Positions 1-6,882 of a stretch of 18,083 nucleotides of DNA are shown here, piece after piece. Positions within the stretch are counted from its first letter, which is position 1. Each line of letters begins with the position of its first letter. The notes under the pieces are model-generated. The model ran no database searches, had not been told where the DNA came from, and saw only the letters and a list, made by a program, of their open reading frames with translations. The DNA is from UBA3222 sp002363035 (GTDB lineage Bacteria > Verrucomicrobiota > Verrucomicrobiia > Opitutales > UBA9783). The translations under genes and the position numbers were made by a program. Location of the stretch: contig CAMPCR010000017.1 of assembly GCA_946646575.1 (NCBI GenBank), positions 1 through 18,083 on the forward strand. Direction: 5' to 3'.

Positions 1-391
1 CAACCATCGGTTTTATGCAACCGCCTAAAGTGCACGGTGGCAATGTTTTTTGAGGAGGGTTTGACGGGAGTACTCCGCAAGAAAAAAGAAAAGTTTGGAA
101 AGTGCTTTGTCTTTGTTGGCAAGTGTTTGATTTGAAACATGTCATTTAAACATAAACCGTGTGCTCTGTAAAAGTGGTGTAAAAAACAAAACAGTTTGAA
201 ACTCAAAAAACGATAAAATACTATCAAAAACCGTTATTGCATAAAGCGCATAATACCGTGAGCCGTTGCTGAAAATTTTTTAATCATACCTTCTGGATAA
301 ATGTTATTCAAACGGTAAAAAACAAGCAGACGCGCGCTCTCGTCTTGAAAATTTCAACCGTATTCGCTACCTTAAAAGCATCGATTTTACC
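1..391. other. AT-rich non-coding region; possible upstream gene tail at its left edge
   Basis: No gene can be established here. Three forward frames are open at the left edge and close at 28, 53 and 135, so the window may begin in the last codons of an upstream gene, but nothing identifies the frame. A frame ending with TGA at 51-53 would read ...PPKVHGGNVF, which I do not recognise. From about 130 onward the DNA is AT-rich and holds a good sigma70-type promoter at 196-224. It would give the OleD-like gene a leader of about 160 nt. That leader has only weak dyads, for example ACCGTT near 230 with AACGGT near 312. Confidence 0.5.
196..224 (+). promoter_or_regulatory. sigma70-type promoter for the OleD-like gene
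   Basis: A -35 element TTGAAA (196-201) and a -10 element TACTAT (219-224) are separated by exactly 17 bp in AT-rich DNA. Transcription would start near 231, about 160 nt before the start codon at 392. This is among the best promoter matches in the window. The long leader has no strong structure. Confidence 0.5.
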
Positions 392-1405
392 ATGCACATC
401 CTCGTTACCGGCGGTTCAGGATTTTTGGGGCGGCATTTATTGCAGGCACTTAAAGATGAAGGATATGCGAATTTGCGTACATTTAATCGTTCCGCCTGTC
501 CCGATTTACAGGAGCAAGGTATTGAAGTTATTCAGGGAGATTTAACAGATTTTGAAGCCGTGAATTCGGCGGTTTGCGGGTGTGAGGCAGTTTTTCATGT
601 TGCGGCGAAGGCGGGTGTTTGGGGTTCGTACCGCTCTTACTATGAAGCAAACGTCATTGGGACTGAAAACGTCCTTAAGGCGTGCCAAAATAACGGTGTT
701 CGGTATCTAATTTACACGAGTTCGCCGAGCGTGGTTTTCAAAGGACAGCCGTTGACGAATGTCGATGAGCGCGTCGGGTACGGGATGCCGTCCAAAATGT
801 GCGCTTATGCACGTACCAAAATGCTTGCGGAACAGCGCGTTCTTACAAGCGATGGCAAGAACGGAATGCGAACCGTTGCGTTGCGTCCGCATTTGATTTG
901 GGGTCCGGGCGATCGCCATTTAATACCGACCATCCTGCAGGCGGCGCGTAAGGGTCGTCTTATTCAGGTCGGCGACGGCGATAATTGGGTCGATATTTCT
1001 TACGTTACAAATGTCGCGCAGGCGCACATTTTGGCATTAAAAGCGTTATCAGAAACAAACAGTTCCGTCGGCGGCAGGGCTTACTTTATTTCTCAGGGTG
1101 ATCCCGTGCAACTTTGGTCGTGGCTTAATCAACTGTTGCGACATTTGGGGATACCGATGATTACGAAAAAAATTTCGGCGCACAAAGCGTATTTTCTGGG
1201 TACCTGCCTGGAATTTTTCTATAAGTGCTGTTTCATCAAAAAACAACCGCCCATGACGCGTTTCGTCGCGAAAGAACTGTCGCAGGATCATTATTTCGAT
1301 ATTTCGGCGGCAAAAATGGACTTACATTACGTACCGCAGGTTTCAAATGAAGAGGGAATGGAACAGCTGGTGCGTTGGCTTAAGACGCAACAAAAACAGT
1401 CGTAA
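392..1405 (+). CDS. NAD(P)-dependent extended short-chain dehydrogenase, OleD / 3-beta-hydroxysteroid dehydrogenase type
   Basis: This is a 337-residue cytoplasmic oxidoreductase of the extended SDR superfamily. The Rossmann motif TGGSGFLG is at residues 6-13, acidic residues (GDL) at 49-51 close the second strand, and the active site shows Ser110/111 in YTSSPS with Tyr139 and Lys143 in YARTK. The segments AAKAGVWGSY, LRPHLIWGPGD and the C-terminal PPMTRF recall OleD, the 2-alkyl-3-oxoalkanoate reductase of long-chain olefin synthesis. Sterol-type 3-beta-HSD and generic NDP-sugar epimerases are related alternatives. No oleA, oleB or oleC lies beside it, so the substrate is uncertain. ATG 392 is chosen because the Rossmann strand begins at once (MHILVTGG). 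There is no Shine-Dalgarno sequence upstream. It appears monocistronic, with a 161-bp gap to the next gene. Confidence 0.88.
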   Translation: MHILVTGGSGFLGRHLLQALKDEGYANLRTFNRSACPDLQEQGIEVIQGDLTDFEAVNSAVCGCEAVFHVAAKAGVWGSYRSYYEANVIGTENVLKACQNNGVRYLIYTSSPSVVFKGQPLTNVDERVGYGMPSKMCAYARTKMLAEQRVLTSDGKNGMRTVALRPHLIWGPGDRHLIPTILQAARKGRLIQVGDGDNWVDISYVTNVAQAHILALKALSETNSSVGGRAYFISQGDPVQLWSWLNQLLRHLGIPMITKKISAHKAYFLGTCLEFFYKCCFIKKQPPMTRFVAKELSQDHYFDISAAKMDLHYVPQVSNEEGMEQLVRWLKTQQKQS

Positions 1406-1566
1406 TCGTATTGCCTGGGAAGAGTTGCTTTCGGAATTTTAATTTTTTTGGGCACAAGCACATTTCCGTCGGTGTATGGGGGCAGATTAGGGAGGCTCGG
1501 TAAAAGAGTGTTCAGTCGATAACAAAAGAAATTGAAATAAACATTCTTTCGTTGTTCCATAAAAGC

Positions 1567-2685
1567 ATGCAGATCTTTGTTCCGCGGGAAATATCGGAAG
1601 AAACGCGCGTTGCCATTACGCCCGAAACGGTTAAGAAGTTTGTTCAACTCGGAATTTCTGTTGCCATTGAACAGGGTGCGGGAGAAAAAAGCCTCATTTC
1701 GGACGAAGCCTATCGACAGGCGGGCGCGCGGATGATTTCGAGTGAAGAGCGTTCCTTGGAACTGAAGAATGCGGATGTTGTTTTGCATGTTTTGCCGCTC
1801 GACGGAACCGATATTGCTCATTTGAAGCCACACGCGTGGCACATCAGTTTTTTTGATGCGTTTCGTTATCCGGAAGCTTTGGAAGCGTTTAAAAAGCAAC
1901 AAATCAACGTTATTGCGTTGGAACGCATTCCGCGAACATCGTTTGCGCAAAAAATGGACGCCCTCAGTTCGCAATCGAACCTCGCGGGTTATGTCGGGGT
2001 TTTGAAGGGTGTGCAATACCTGCGCAAGACCCTCCCGATGTTGGTCACTTCCGCGGGAACGTTGCAGGCGGCGCGTGTCTTTGTCATCGGCGTCGGAGTG
2101 GCGGGGTTGCAGGCGATTGCCACCGCAAAACGTCTCGGTGCGCGTGTGGAAGCGTTTGATACGCGCCCGGAAGTTGAGGAGCAGGTGCGTTCCGTCGGTG
2201 CGAAGTTTGTAAAAATTGACCTCGGGCAAACGGGAAGTACGCAACAGGGCTATGCCAAAGCACTGACCGATGAACAATTGCAACGGCAACGCGACGGCAT
2301 GGTCGCCGTTTGTACCCGATCGGATATCGTCATTACAACGGCAAAAGTTTTCGGTCGGAAGGCGCCGATTATTCTCACAAAAGCCATGACGGATGCCATG
2401 CAACCGGGGAGCGTTGTCGTGGATTTGGCGGTGGAAGCCGGCGGAAATACGGAGGGTTTGATTGCGGGGAAAAACGTAACAACCCCGAATGGCGTTCATA
2501 TCCTCGGCGAAGGTTACTGGGAACGCAATGTTGCAGCTTCGGCTTCGCAGATGTTTGCTTCCAATCTGTTTGCCCTGGTTGAATATTTGTTCGACAAAAA
2601 TACGCAACAGCTGCGGTGCGACGACCAAGATGCGATTTTGAAAAGTTGTTTGTGGCTCAAAGACGGGCAGGCGCGGTTTGAGTAG
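1567..2685 (+). CDS. pntAA: NAD(P) transhydrogenase alpha subunit, soluble NAD-binding part (orphan)
   Basis: This 372-residue protein matches the soluble dI component of proton-translocating transhydrogenase, which moves hydride between NADH and NADP+ with the membrane and NADP-binding subunits. The N-terminal part has the AlaDH/PNT signature (RVAITPETV, residues 14-22), then SSQSNLAGY (134-142), the dinucleotide motif GVGVAG (175-180) with Asp198 after the second strand, and the mobile-loop segment RQRD (240-243). TTAKVFGRKAP and DLAVEAGGN are typical of PNT alpha rather than alanine dehydrogenase. ATG 1567 is preferred over an in-frame TTG at 1552 because family homology begins at IFVPRE. 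No Shine-Dalgarno is visible. Normally pntAB and pntB follow directly. Here only 176 bp of non-coding DNA and then rarA follow, so the membrane partners must be elsewhere or absent. Confidence 0.9.
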   Translation: MQIFVPREISEETRVAITPETVKKFVQLGISVAIEQGAGEKSLISDEAYRQAGARMISSEERSLELKNADVVLHVLPLDGTDIAHLKPHAWHISFFDAFRYPEALEAFKKQQINVIALERIPRTSFAQKMDALSSQSNLAGYVGVLKGVQYLRKTLPMLVTSAGTLQAARVFVIGVGVAGLQAIATAKRLGARVEAFDTRPEVEEQVRSVGAKFVKIDLGQTGSTQQGYAKALTDEQLQRQRDGMVAVCTRSDIVITTAKVFGRKAPIILTKAMTDAMQPGSVVVDLAVEAGGNTEGLIAGKNVTTPNGVHILGEGYWERNVAASASQMFASNLFALVEYLFDKNTQQLRCDDQDAILKSCLWLKDGQARFE

Positions 2686-2861
2686 AAAAGCAGGGTTTCG
2701 ATAAAGCACAACGGACGGTTGCGACTCGCTTGTACTCCAAAATCACGCCGTCGCGGTGCGGGTGTGCTTTGCTTTTTGGCGCAATGATAATCGAAGGCGT
2801 TCGAAGCGGAAACTGTAGGATTAAACCTTAACAATCCCCGAAAATCCCTCAAAATAGCGGT

Positions 2862-4184
2862 ATGCCGCTCTTCAAGTCTGCAGAAGATACCCTTTTTTCA
2901 AACGAAACCGAAACTTCGGTAAAACAGGTTCCGTTGCCCGAGCGGATGCGACCGCAGACATTGGAAGCGATGGTCGGACAGGCGCATTTGCTTTCCGAAA
3001 AAAGTGCGTTTCAGAATTGGCTTAAAAACGGTGGTTCGGGAAATGTTTTGCTTTACGGACCGCCCGGTTGCGGAAAAACCACGCTTGCGCATCTGATTGC
3101 CAAGCACCTCGGGAAACATCTCATCGCGCTCAATGCCGTTTTGTCGAATTTGAACGATTTGCGGAACAAAATCCAACAAACCGTTCACGACAAAAACGCC
3201 ATCCTTTTTATTGATGAAATTCACCGCTTCAATCGTTCGCAACAGGACGTATTGTTGCCGTTTTGCGAGAACGGACGGTTGCAGTTAATCGGTGCCACGA
3301 CACACAATCCCGCTTTTTATCTCATTCCGCCGCTTTTAAGCCGCAGTTATGTCTTCGAACTGCACCGATTGCCGCCGAAAAATATCCTTCAAATCCTTAC
3401 CACTGCGCTTCAAGACGAAAAAAACGGTCTCGGTGCGCTGAAAATAACCGTTCCCGACGACGTTTTGGCGGAAATCGCGCGCATTGCGGACGGCGACCTG
3501 CGACGTGCGTTGAATTTATTGGAATTTTTGTGTTTGAGTACGCCGATCGGCGGCACGTTGGATGCAGAAAGAGTTGGTGCGGAATTGGAGCACTGGCATG
3601 CGAATTACAATGCGCGCGAAACTGATCACTACGATATGATTTCCGCGTTTATTAAGAGCGTGCGCGGGTGCGATCCCGATGCGGCGATTTATTGGCTGGC
3701 GCGCATGCTGAAAGGCGGCGAAGATCCGCTGTTTATTGCGCGTCGATTGGTGATTTTGGCGTCCGAAGACGTCGGCCTGGCGGATTCGCGCGGTCTGACG
3801 CTCGCCGTTTCGGCTTATACGGCGTGCGAAAAAATCGGCATGCCGGAGTGTGCCATCAATCTGTCGCACGTAACGGTTTTCCTGGCATTGGCTCCCAAGA
3901 GCAACAGTACCAACGAAGCTCTCAATGCAGCTTATAAATTGATCGCGCATGAAGTTCCTCAGCCCGTTCCGAATGCTCTGCAACAGACGCCGTTGCACCG
4001 TGACGACAAATATCTTTACAGCCACCTTTACGAAGCCAACATTTCGGGTCAGGCATATTGGAACGAAGCGGAACAACTCTATCATTTAAAACCGATCGGT
4101 GCGGAAAAGAATTTCGAAGCATTGTATCGTTATCGACGGCAATTAAGGGAAGGAATACGTGGATCATCCAAAAAAGTACGTTGA
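2862..4184 (+). CDS. rarA: Replication-associated recombination protein A, AAA+ ATPase (MgsA/WHIP family)
   Basis: This 440-residue protein acts at stalled replication forks, where RarA tetramers load on single-stranded DNA ends and interact with SSB. Visible motifs are the family N-terminus PLPERMRPQTLEAMVGQAHL (residues 24-43), Walker A GPPGCGKTT (66-74), Walker B LFIDEIH (115-121), sensor 1 GATTHNP (144-150, usually GATTENP) and the arginine finger SR (160-161). The C-terminal half contains the family helices GGEDPLFIARRLVILASEDVG and the closing YRRQLREG. Length is normal for the family. ATG 2862 lies just before the conserved region, with no Shine-Dalgarno. The last 26 bp overlap the start of birA, and the birA ribosome binding site lies inside rarA, which suggests co-translation of the pair. 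Confidence 0.94.
   Translation: MPLFKSAEDTLFSNETETSVKQVPLPERMRPQTLEAMVGQAHLLSEKSAFQNWLKNGGSGNVLLYGPPGCGKTTLAHLIAKHLGKHLIALNAVLSNLNDLRNKIQQTVHDKNAILFIDEIHRFNRSQQDVLLPFCENGRLQLIGATTHNPAFYLIPPLLSRSYVFELHRLPPKNILQILTTALQDEKNGLGALKITVPDDVLAEIARIADGDLRRALNLLEFLCLSTPIGGTLDAERVGAELEHWHANYNARETDHYDMISAFIKSVRGCDPDAAIYWLARMLKGGEDPLFIARRLVILASEDVGLADSRGLTLAVSAYTACEKIGMPECAINLSHVTVFLALAPKSNSTNEALNAAYKLIAHEVPQPVPNALQQTPLHRDDKYLYSHLYEANISGQAYWNEAEQLYHLKPIGAEKNFEALYRYRRQLREGIRGSSKKVR
4147..4154 (+). promoter_or_regulatory. Shine-Dalgarno for the birA GTG start, inside rarA
   Basis: GGGAAGGA lies 4 nt before GTG 4159, within the rarA coding sequence. It fixes the GTG as the start of birA and is one of very few clear ribosome binding sites in the window. 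Confidence 0.65.
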
Positions 4185-5013
4185 AATTCGCCATTCCGAT
4201 ACATGTTATCGGATTTTTGAACAACCCGTTACGTCTACCCATGCGTACGCTTTGAAACAAGACTGGACGGAAGCTTTAAAAAACAATCGTTACATCGTCC
4301 TTTTTGCCCCTCTCCAAACCGACGGTATCGGATCGCACGGACGCAGGTGGGTTTCGGATAAAGAGGATTTTCACGTTAATTTGATTTTTTACGCCGACAA
4401 AATTCTGCCGTTTTCGCAAATTGCCGCGTACACGGCGTGTCAACTTTTGGCTCGGGAGACGAGGCAGACGGAACGTTTTAAAATTAAATGGCCGAACGAT
4501 GTGATGGTTGAGGATTGGAACGGTGATTTCAAAAAAATCGGCGGTTGTCTGACGGCGGTACGCAAGGAAGGTACGCGTTATTGGGTGACCGTTGGCATCG
4601 GCATTAACTATAATTTGGAAGATTTCTCAAACATTGATCAACCGACTGCCTCCGTTAAATCGTTTTTGAATTCACTCCATAAGAAATGCGAATTGTACCG
4701 TGAAAACGATTTTACGCGGGATGAATTGTTTCAATCGGTACAAAGTTTTGCGGAATTATTTTTGAAAAATCTCGAATTGGTTCAAAAAAACGGCTTGGAG
4801 GCGTTTTACGACAAAGAAAATCCGTTGGATCGATTCGGCAGTAAGCACTATTGGCTTTATTTGGGACAAAACGTAACGGTCTTTGATGAAGATAAAAAAG
4901 CACATGTGACGGGAAAATTTGAAAAACTGACCGATAACGGTGCATTGCAACTCGCTTGCGACGACGGAAAAACGGAGATTGTTCTCAACGGCACGGGATT
5001 GAAATTGGCGTAA
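4159..5013 (+). CDS. birA: Biotin--[acetyl-CoA carboxylase] ligase, monofunctional
   Basis: This 284-residue enzyme makes biotinyl-5'-AMP and attaches biotin to the carrier lysine of biotin-dependent carboxylases. It lacks the N-terminal winged-helix repressor domain of E. coli BirA, so it is a group I, non-regulatory ligase. The catalytic domain carries the biotin loop GIGSHGRRW (56-64), KWPND (110-114), a KIGG segment (126-129) and GIGIN (146-150). The C-terminal domain (about 230-284) looks like the SH3-like BPL_C fold. The biotin loop is normally GRGRxGRxW; here two arginines are Ile57 and Ser59. The start is GTG, supported by GGGAAGGA just upstream. The gene overlaps rarA by 26 bp. The downstream alanine racemase begins 59 bp later behind its own promoter-like sequence. 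Confidence 0.9.
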   Translation: MDHPKKYVEIRHSDTCYRIFEQPVTSTHAYALKQDWTEALKNNRYIVLFAPLQTDGIGSHGRRWVSDKEDFHVNLIFYADKILPFSQIAAYTACQLLARETRQTERFKIKWPNDVMVEDWNGDFKKIGGCLTAVRKEGTRYWVTVGIGINYNLEDFSNIDQPTASVKSFLNSLHKKCELYRENDFTRDELFQSVQSFAELFLKNLELVQKNGLEAFYDKENPLDRFGSKHYWLYLGQNVTVFDEDKKAHVTGKFEKLTDNGALQLACDDGKTEIVLNGTGLKLA

Positions 5014-5031
5014 AATTACCGATCTCGGAGG

Positions 5032-5060
5032 TTGCAAAAAACAGACACTTTCCGTTAAAT
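5032..5060 (+). promoter_or_regulatory. promoter-like sequence upstream of the alanine racemase gene
   Basis: TTGCAA (5032-5037) and TTAAAT (5055-5060) are 17 bp apart. Transcription would begin near 5067, only a few nucleotides before ATG 5073. That implies a very short leader, which fits the absence of a Shine-Dalgarno sequence. Confidence 0.4.
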
Positions 5061-5072
5061 TAAATAAAGATT

Positions 5073-6206
5073 ATGCTCCTGACGCAACCGCGCATCACGA
5101 TTGATTTAAACGCCGTCCGCGATAATTATCTGGCTCTGAAAAAACAGGCACCCGACGTCGAAGTGTGCCCCATGATGAAGGGCTACGGGTATGGGTTGGG
5201 GTTGGTTGAAGTCGTACGACCGTTGGTCGAGAACGGTTGCAAAGCGGTGTATGTTTCATTCATCAACGAAGGCATTCTCTTGCGGAAGGCATTCCCGAAG
5301 TTGCAAATCAACGTCGTCAACGGCATTTTCGAAGGCACCGAAGGGTTGTTTTTAGAGCATCGCCTCACGCCGGTTCTCAACAGTTTAAAGCAGCTGGAAC
5401 GTTGGGAGGACATTGTATCGTCCGCATCGACCAACGCTATTATTCAGGTGGAAACGGGCATGCATCGATTGGGGATTTTGGAGGACGAATGGGGACAATT
5501 AACGCCCGAACGTCTGAAACGCGACCGCGTGACATTGATGATGACGCATTTTGCCTGTGCTCAGGAAGAAACGGAACGGAGTACCGATTCGCAATGCATG
5601 CCGGTTGTTCACGACCAAAATAAGCGTCAGTTTGAAGCCTATCGGCGGGCATTGGCGCATTTTCGTCTCCAAGGCAGTGTATCGCTCGATGTGTATATGA
5701 TCCGTCCGATGCGGGAGCCGATAGCGCAAGTTCGCAGCGGAAGTGCCATTTTATTCGGCATGGTCGACGCTTTAAATGAATATCCTTTTTTGAAGAATTT
5801 GCATTTATTCCCTACCATTATCGTTCAGGCGCCGATCGTCCAAATTGAAACTTTGCGTATCGGAGACCGCGTCGGCTACGGCGGAACTTACGAAGCGAAA
5901 AAGGAAACGAAAATCGCCATCGTCGCCATGGGATACAACCACGGACTTCCAAAAACGTTAAGCAACCGCGGGAATATGTGGTTTTCGGACGGCGCAAAGT
6001 GGCATGCGGCTCCGATTGTCGGGAAAGTTTCCATGGATTTGACCGTTTGCGACGTTACGAACATCCCGCAGGCGGTCTTGGAACAGGGATGGGCGTCGCC
6101 GCTCAACGAACATTATACCATCAACAAAATGCTGATGGATTCTGGACGTTCCCGAAGCGAAATTTCCTGCAGTTTCGCACGTATGGAATGGGTTTATAAA
6201 GAATAA
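5073..6206 (+). CDS. alr: Alanine racemase (PLP fold III), divergent
   Basis: This 377-residue protein matches PLP-dependent alanine racemase, which supplies D-alanine for peptidoglycan. The PLP lysine is Lys36 in PMMKGYGYGLG (family norm VKANAYGHG), Arg132 lies in GMHRLG, the catalytic tyrosine is Tyr269 in VGYGGTY, and Met321-Asp322 lie in GKVSMD. The segment MGYNHGLP replaces the usual GYADG. The central NSA motif is missing, replaced by SLDVYMIRP. The C-terminal domain is shortened but still ends in an SCSFARMEWVY segment equivalent to the usual CRIGxRVPRVY. These changes leave the core intact but allow an altered substrate; another amino-acid racemase is the main alternative. ATG 5073 has no Shine-Dalgarno. 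It stands behind its own promoter-like sequence, 59 bp after birA. Confidence 0.85.
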   Translation: MLLTQPRITIDLNAVRDNYLALKKQAPDVEVCPMMKGYGYGLGLVEVVRPLVENGCKAVYVSFINEGILLRKAFPKLQINVVNGIFEGTEGLFLEHRLTPVLNSLKQLERWEDIVSSASTNAIIQVETGMHRLGILEDEWGQLTPERLKRDRVTLMMTHFACAQEETERSTDSQCMPVVHDQNKRQFEAYRRALAHFRLQGSVSLDVYMIRPMREPIAQVRSGSAILFGMVDALNEYPFLKNLHLFPTIIVQAPIVQIETLRIGDRVGYGGTYEAKKETKIAIVAMGYNHGLPKTLSNRGNMWFSDGAKWHAAPIVGKVSMDLTVCDVTNIPQAVLEQGWASPLNEHYTINKMLMDSGRSRSEISCSFARMEWVYKE

Positions 6207-6255
6207 GTGCCCATGTTTTGCTCCGTTTTGTATTCGAAAAGCGGGGGCTGGGCGC

Positions 6256-6282
6256 CGAAAACACATGTATTCTCTGTTTTCG
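6256..6282. repeat. 8-bp perfect inverted repeat between alr and the ssrA promoter
   Basis: CGAAAACA (6256-6263) and TGTTTTCG (6275-6282) form a perfect dyad with an 11-nt spacer. It ends 1 bp before the -35 hexamer proposed for ssrA. It could be a weak terminator for alr, although no T-run follows immediately, or an operator for ssrA. Its role is unknown. Confidence 0.5.
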
Positions 6283-6283
6283 C

Positions 6284-6311
6284 TTGACGACACAACATTT
6301 TTTCGTATCCT
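6284..6311 (+). promoter_or_regulatory. promoter of ssrA
   Basis: TTGACG (6284-6289) and TATCCT (6306-6311) are 16 bp apart. Transcription would begin about 6318, leaving a leader of roughly 15 nt to be removed by RNase P at the mature 5' end, 6333. Confidence 0.5.
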
Positions 6312-6332
6312 GAGGGGAAGTGTTCTTTGACA

Positions 6333-6751
6333 GGGGGTGTTCCGGATTCGATTTTGCAGGTAACACGAAGGTTGCATGTCGAAGATGACGGTTGGCTTCG
6401 TTATCAATCCGTCGAAAAAATAAGTGAAAACAGTAATGTTATTCGCTTGCGTCGTCGCAGATTGTATGGGAAGAGCAAGAAATTGCGTCCCGCACTGTTG
6501 GCTGCGTAGGAAAATCAAAACGAATTGTCGGATTGTACAATTCTGCGTTTTATACCGATGCCCGCTCGGGATAAAACGCCGGTTTGCGGGTATAGCAAAC
6601 GATGTTGCGTGCGTTTGCCGTAATTTTTCGCAACTCACAAAGCAACGCAGGTCTCTATGCCGTTGCTTCGGACATTCATGAGAGACTACACATGTAGAAG
6701 CTTTCGCGGTGTTTGTAAAAGACGCGGGTTCAATTCCCGCCACCTCCACCA
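6333..6751 (+). ncRNA. ssrA: tmRNA, one-piece, with encoded CCA
   Basis: This 419-nt RNA rescues stalled ribosomes by acting first as tRNA-Ala and then as a template for a degradation tag. The 5' strand GGGGGTG (6333-6339) pairs with CACCTCC (6741-6747), including the usual third-position G-U, and ACCA follows (6748-6751). The T arm is GCGGG-TTCAATT-CCCGC (6724-6740). After the 5' strand comes the conserved TTCCGGATTCGA block. Pseudoknot 1 forms from CGAAG/CTTCG and GACGG/CCGTC upstream of the tag. Later pseudoknots are visible: GCGTTTTAT (6545-6553)/ATAAAACGC (6571-6579) with CCCGC/GCGGG, and GCAAACG (6595-6601)/CGTTTGC (6612-6618) with GTTGCG/CGCAAC. The uninterrupted order excludes the permuted two-piece form found in alphaproteobacteria. 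SmpB is the expected protein partner and is not in this window. Confidence 0.96.
6426..6509 (+). other. tmRNA tag reading frame, 27 residues, ends ALLAA
   Basis: After the AAAAAATAAGT that follows pseudoknot 1, the frame runs from GAA 6426 to TAG 6507. It begins ENSNVIRL, has a basic centre with four arginines in a row and three lysines, and ends RPALLAA before the stop. The AA terminus is the usual signal for ClpXP-type proteases. The resume codon is assigned by alignment with the E. coli layout (AATAGTC then GCA) and could be shifted by one codon. The length is within the known range, but the net positive charge of about +8 is unusual. Confidence 0.8.
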
Positions 6752-6834
6752 AAGAAATGTAAAAGAAGGAGATAAAAGGTCGTTTGAACGAAGAGGGTTG
6801 ATTTTGAGAAGAAAAATCAGGGGCGCGTGCTCCG

Positions 6835-6863
6835 TTGTCATTCCTTTCGGAATTTTGTAAGAT
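6835..6863 (+). promoter_or_regulatory. sigma70-type promoter of the beta-CASP nuclease gene
   Basis: TTGTCA (6835-6840) and TAAGAT (6858-6863) are exactly 17 bp apart. Transcription would begin near 6870, 13 nt before the TTG start at 6883. The spacer contains a 5-bp hairpin, ATTCC/GGAAT. Confidence 0.5.
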
Positions 6864-6882
6864 ATGAAGTAAGAGCGGGATT

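Noticed and set aside
1419..1449. Possible terminator after the OleD-like gene: GGAAG/CTTTC stem then a T-run
   Set aside because: The stem is 5 bp with a G-U pair and is separated from the T-run by about 8 nt, which is too weak to call.
1327..2709. 460-codon minus-strand ORF opposite pntAA
   Set aside because: It lies opposite a strongly recognised gene, has an Arg/Asn/Phe-rich composition typical of antisense frames, and shows no domain.
2786..2791. GATAAT as a -10 element for rarA
   Set aside because: No acceptable -35 hexamer lies 16-18 bp upstream, and no extended TGn is present.
6333..6751. An ordinary tRNA gene at the CCA-ending T arm near 6721-6751
   Set aside because: There is no anticodon arm or normal tRNA 5' half beside it. 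The 5' partner strand lies 400 nt upstream with pseudoknots between, which is tmRNA.
5958..6752. 264-codon minus-strand ORF beginning MVEVAGIEPAS
   Set aside because: This is the classic false protein produced by reading the T arm and acceptor end of tmRNA or tRNA backwards. It covers ssrA and the end of alr.
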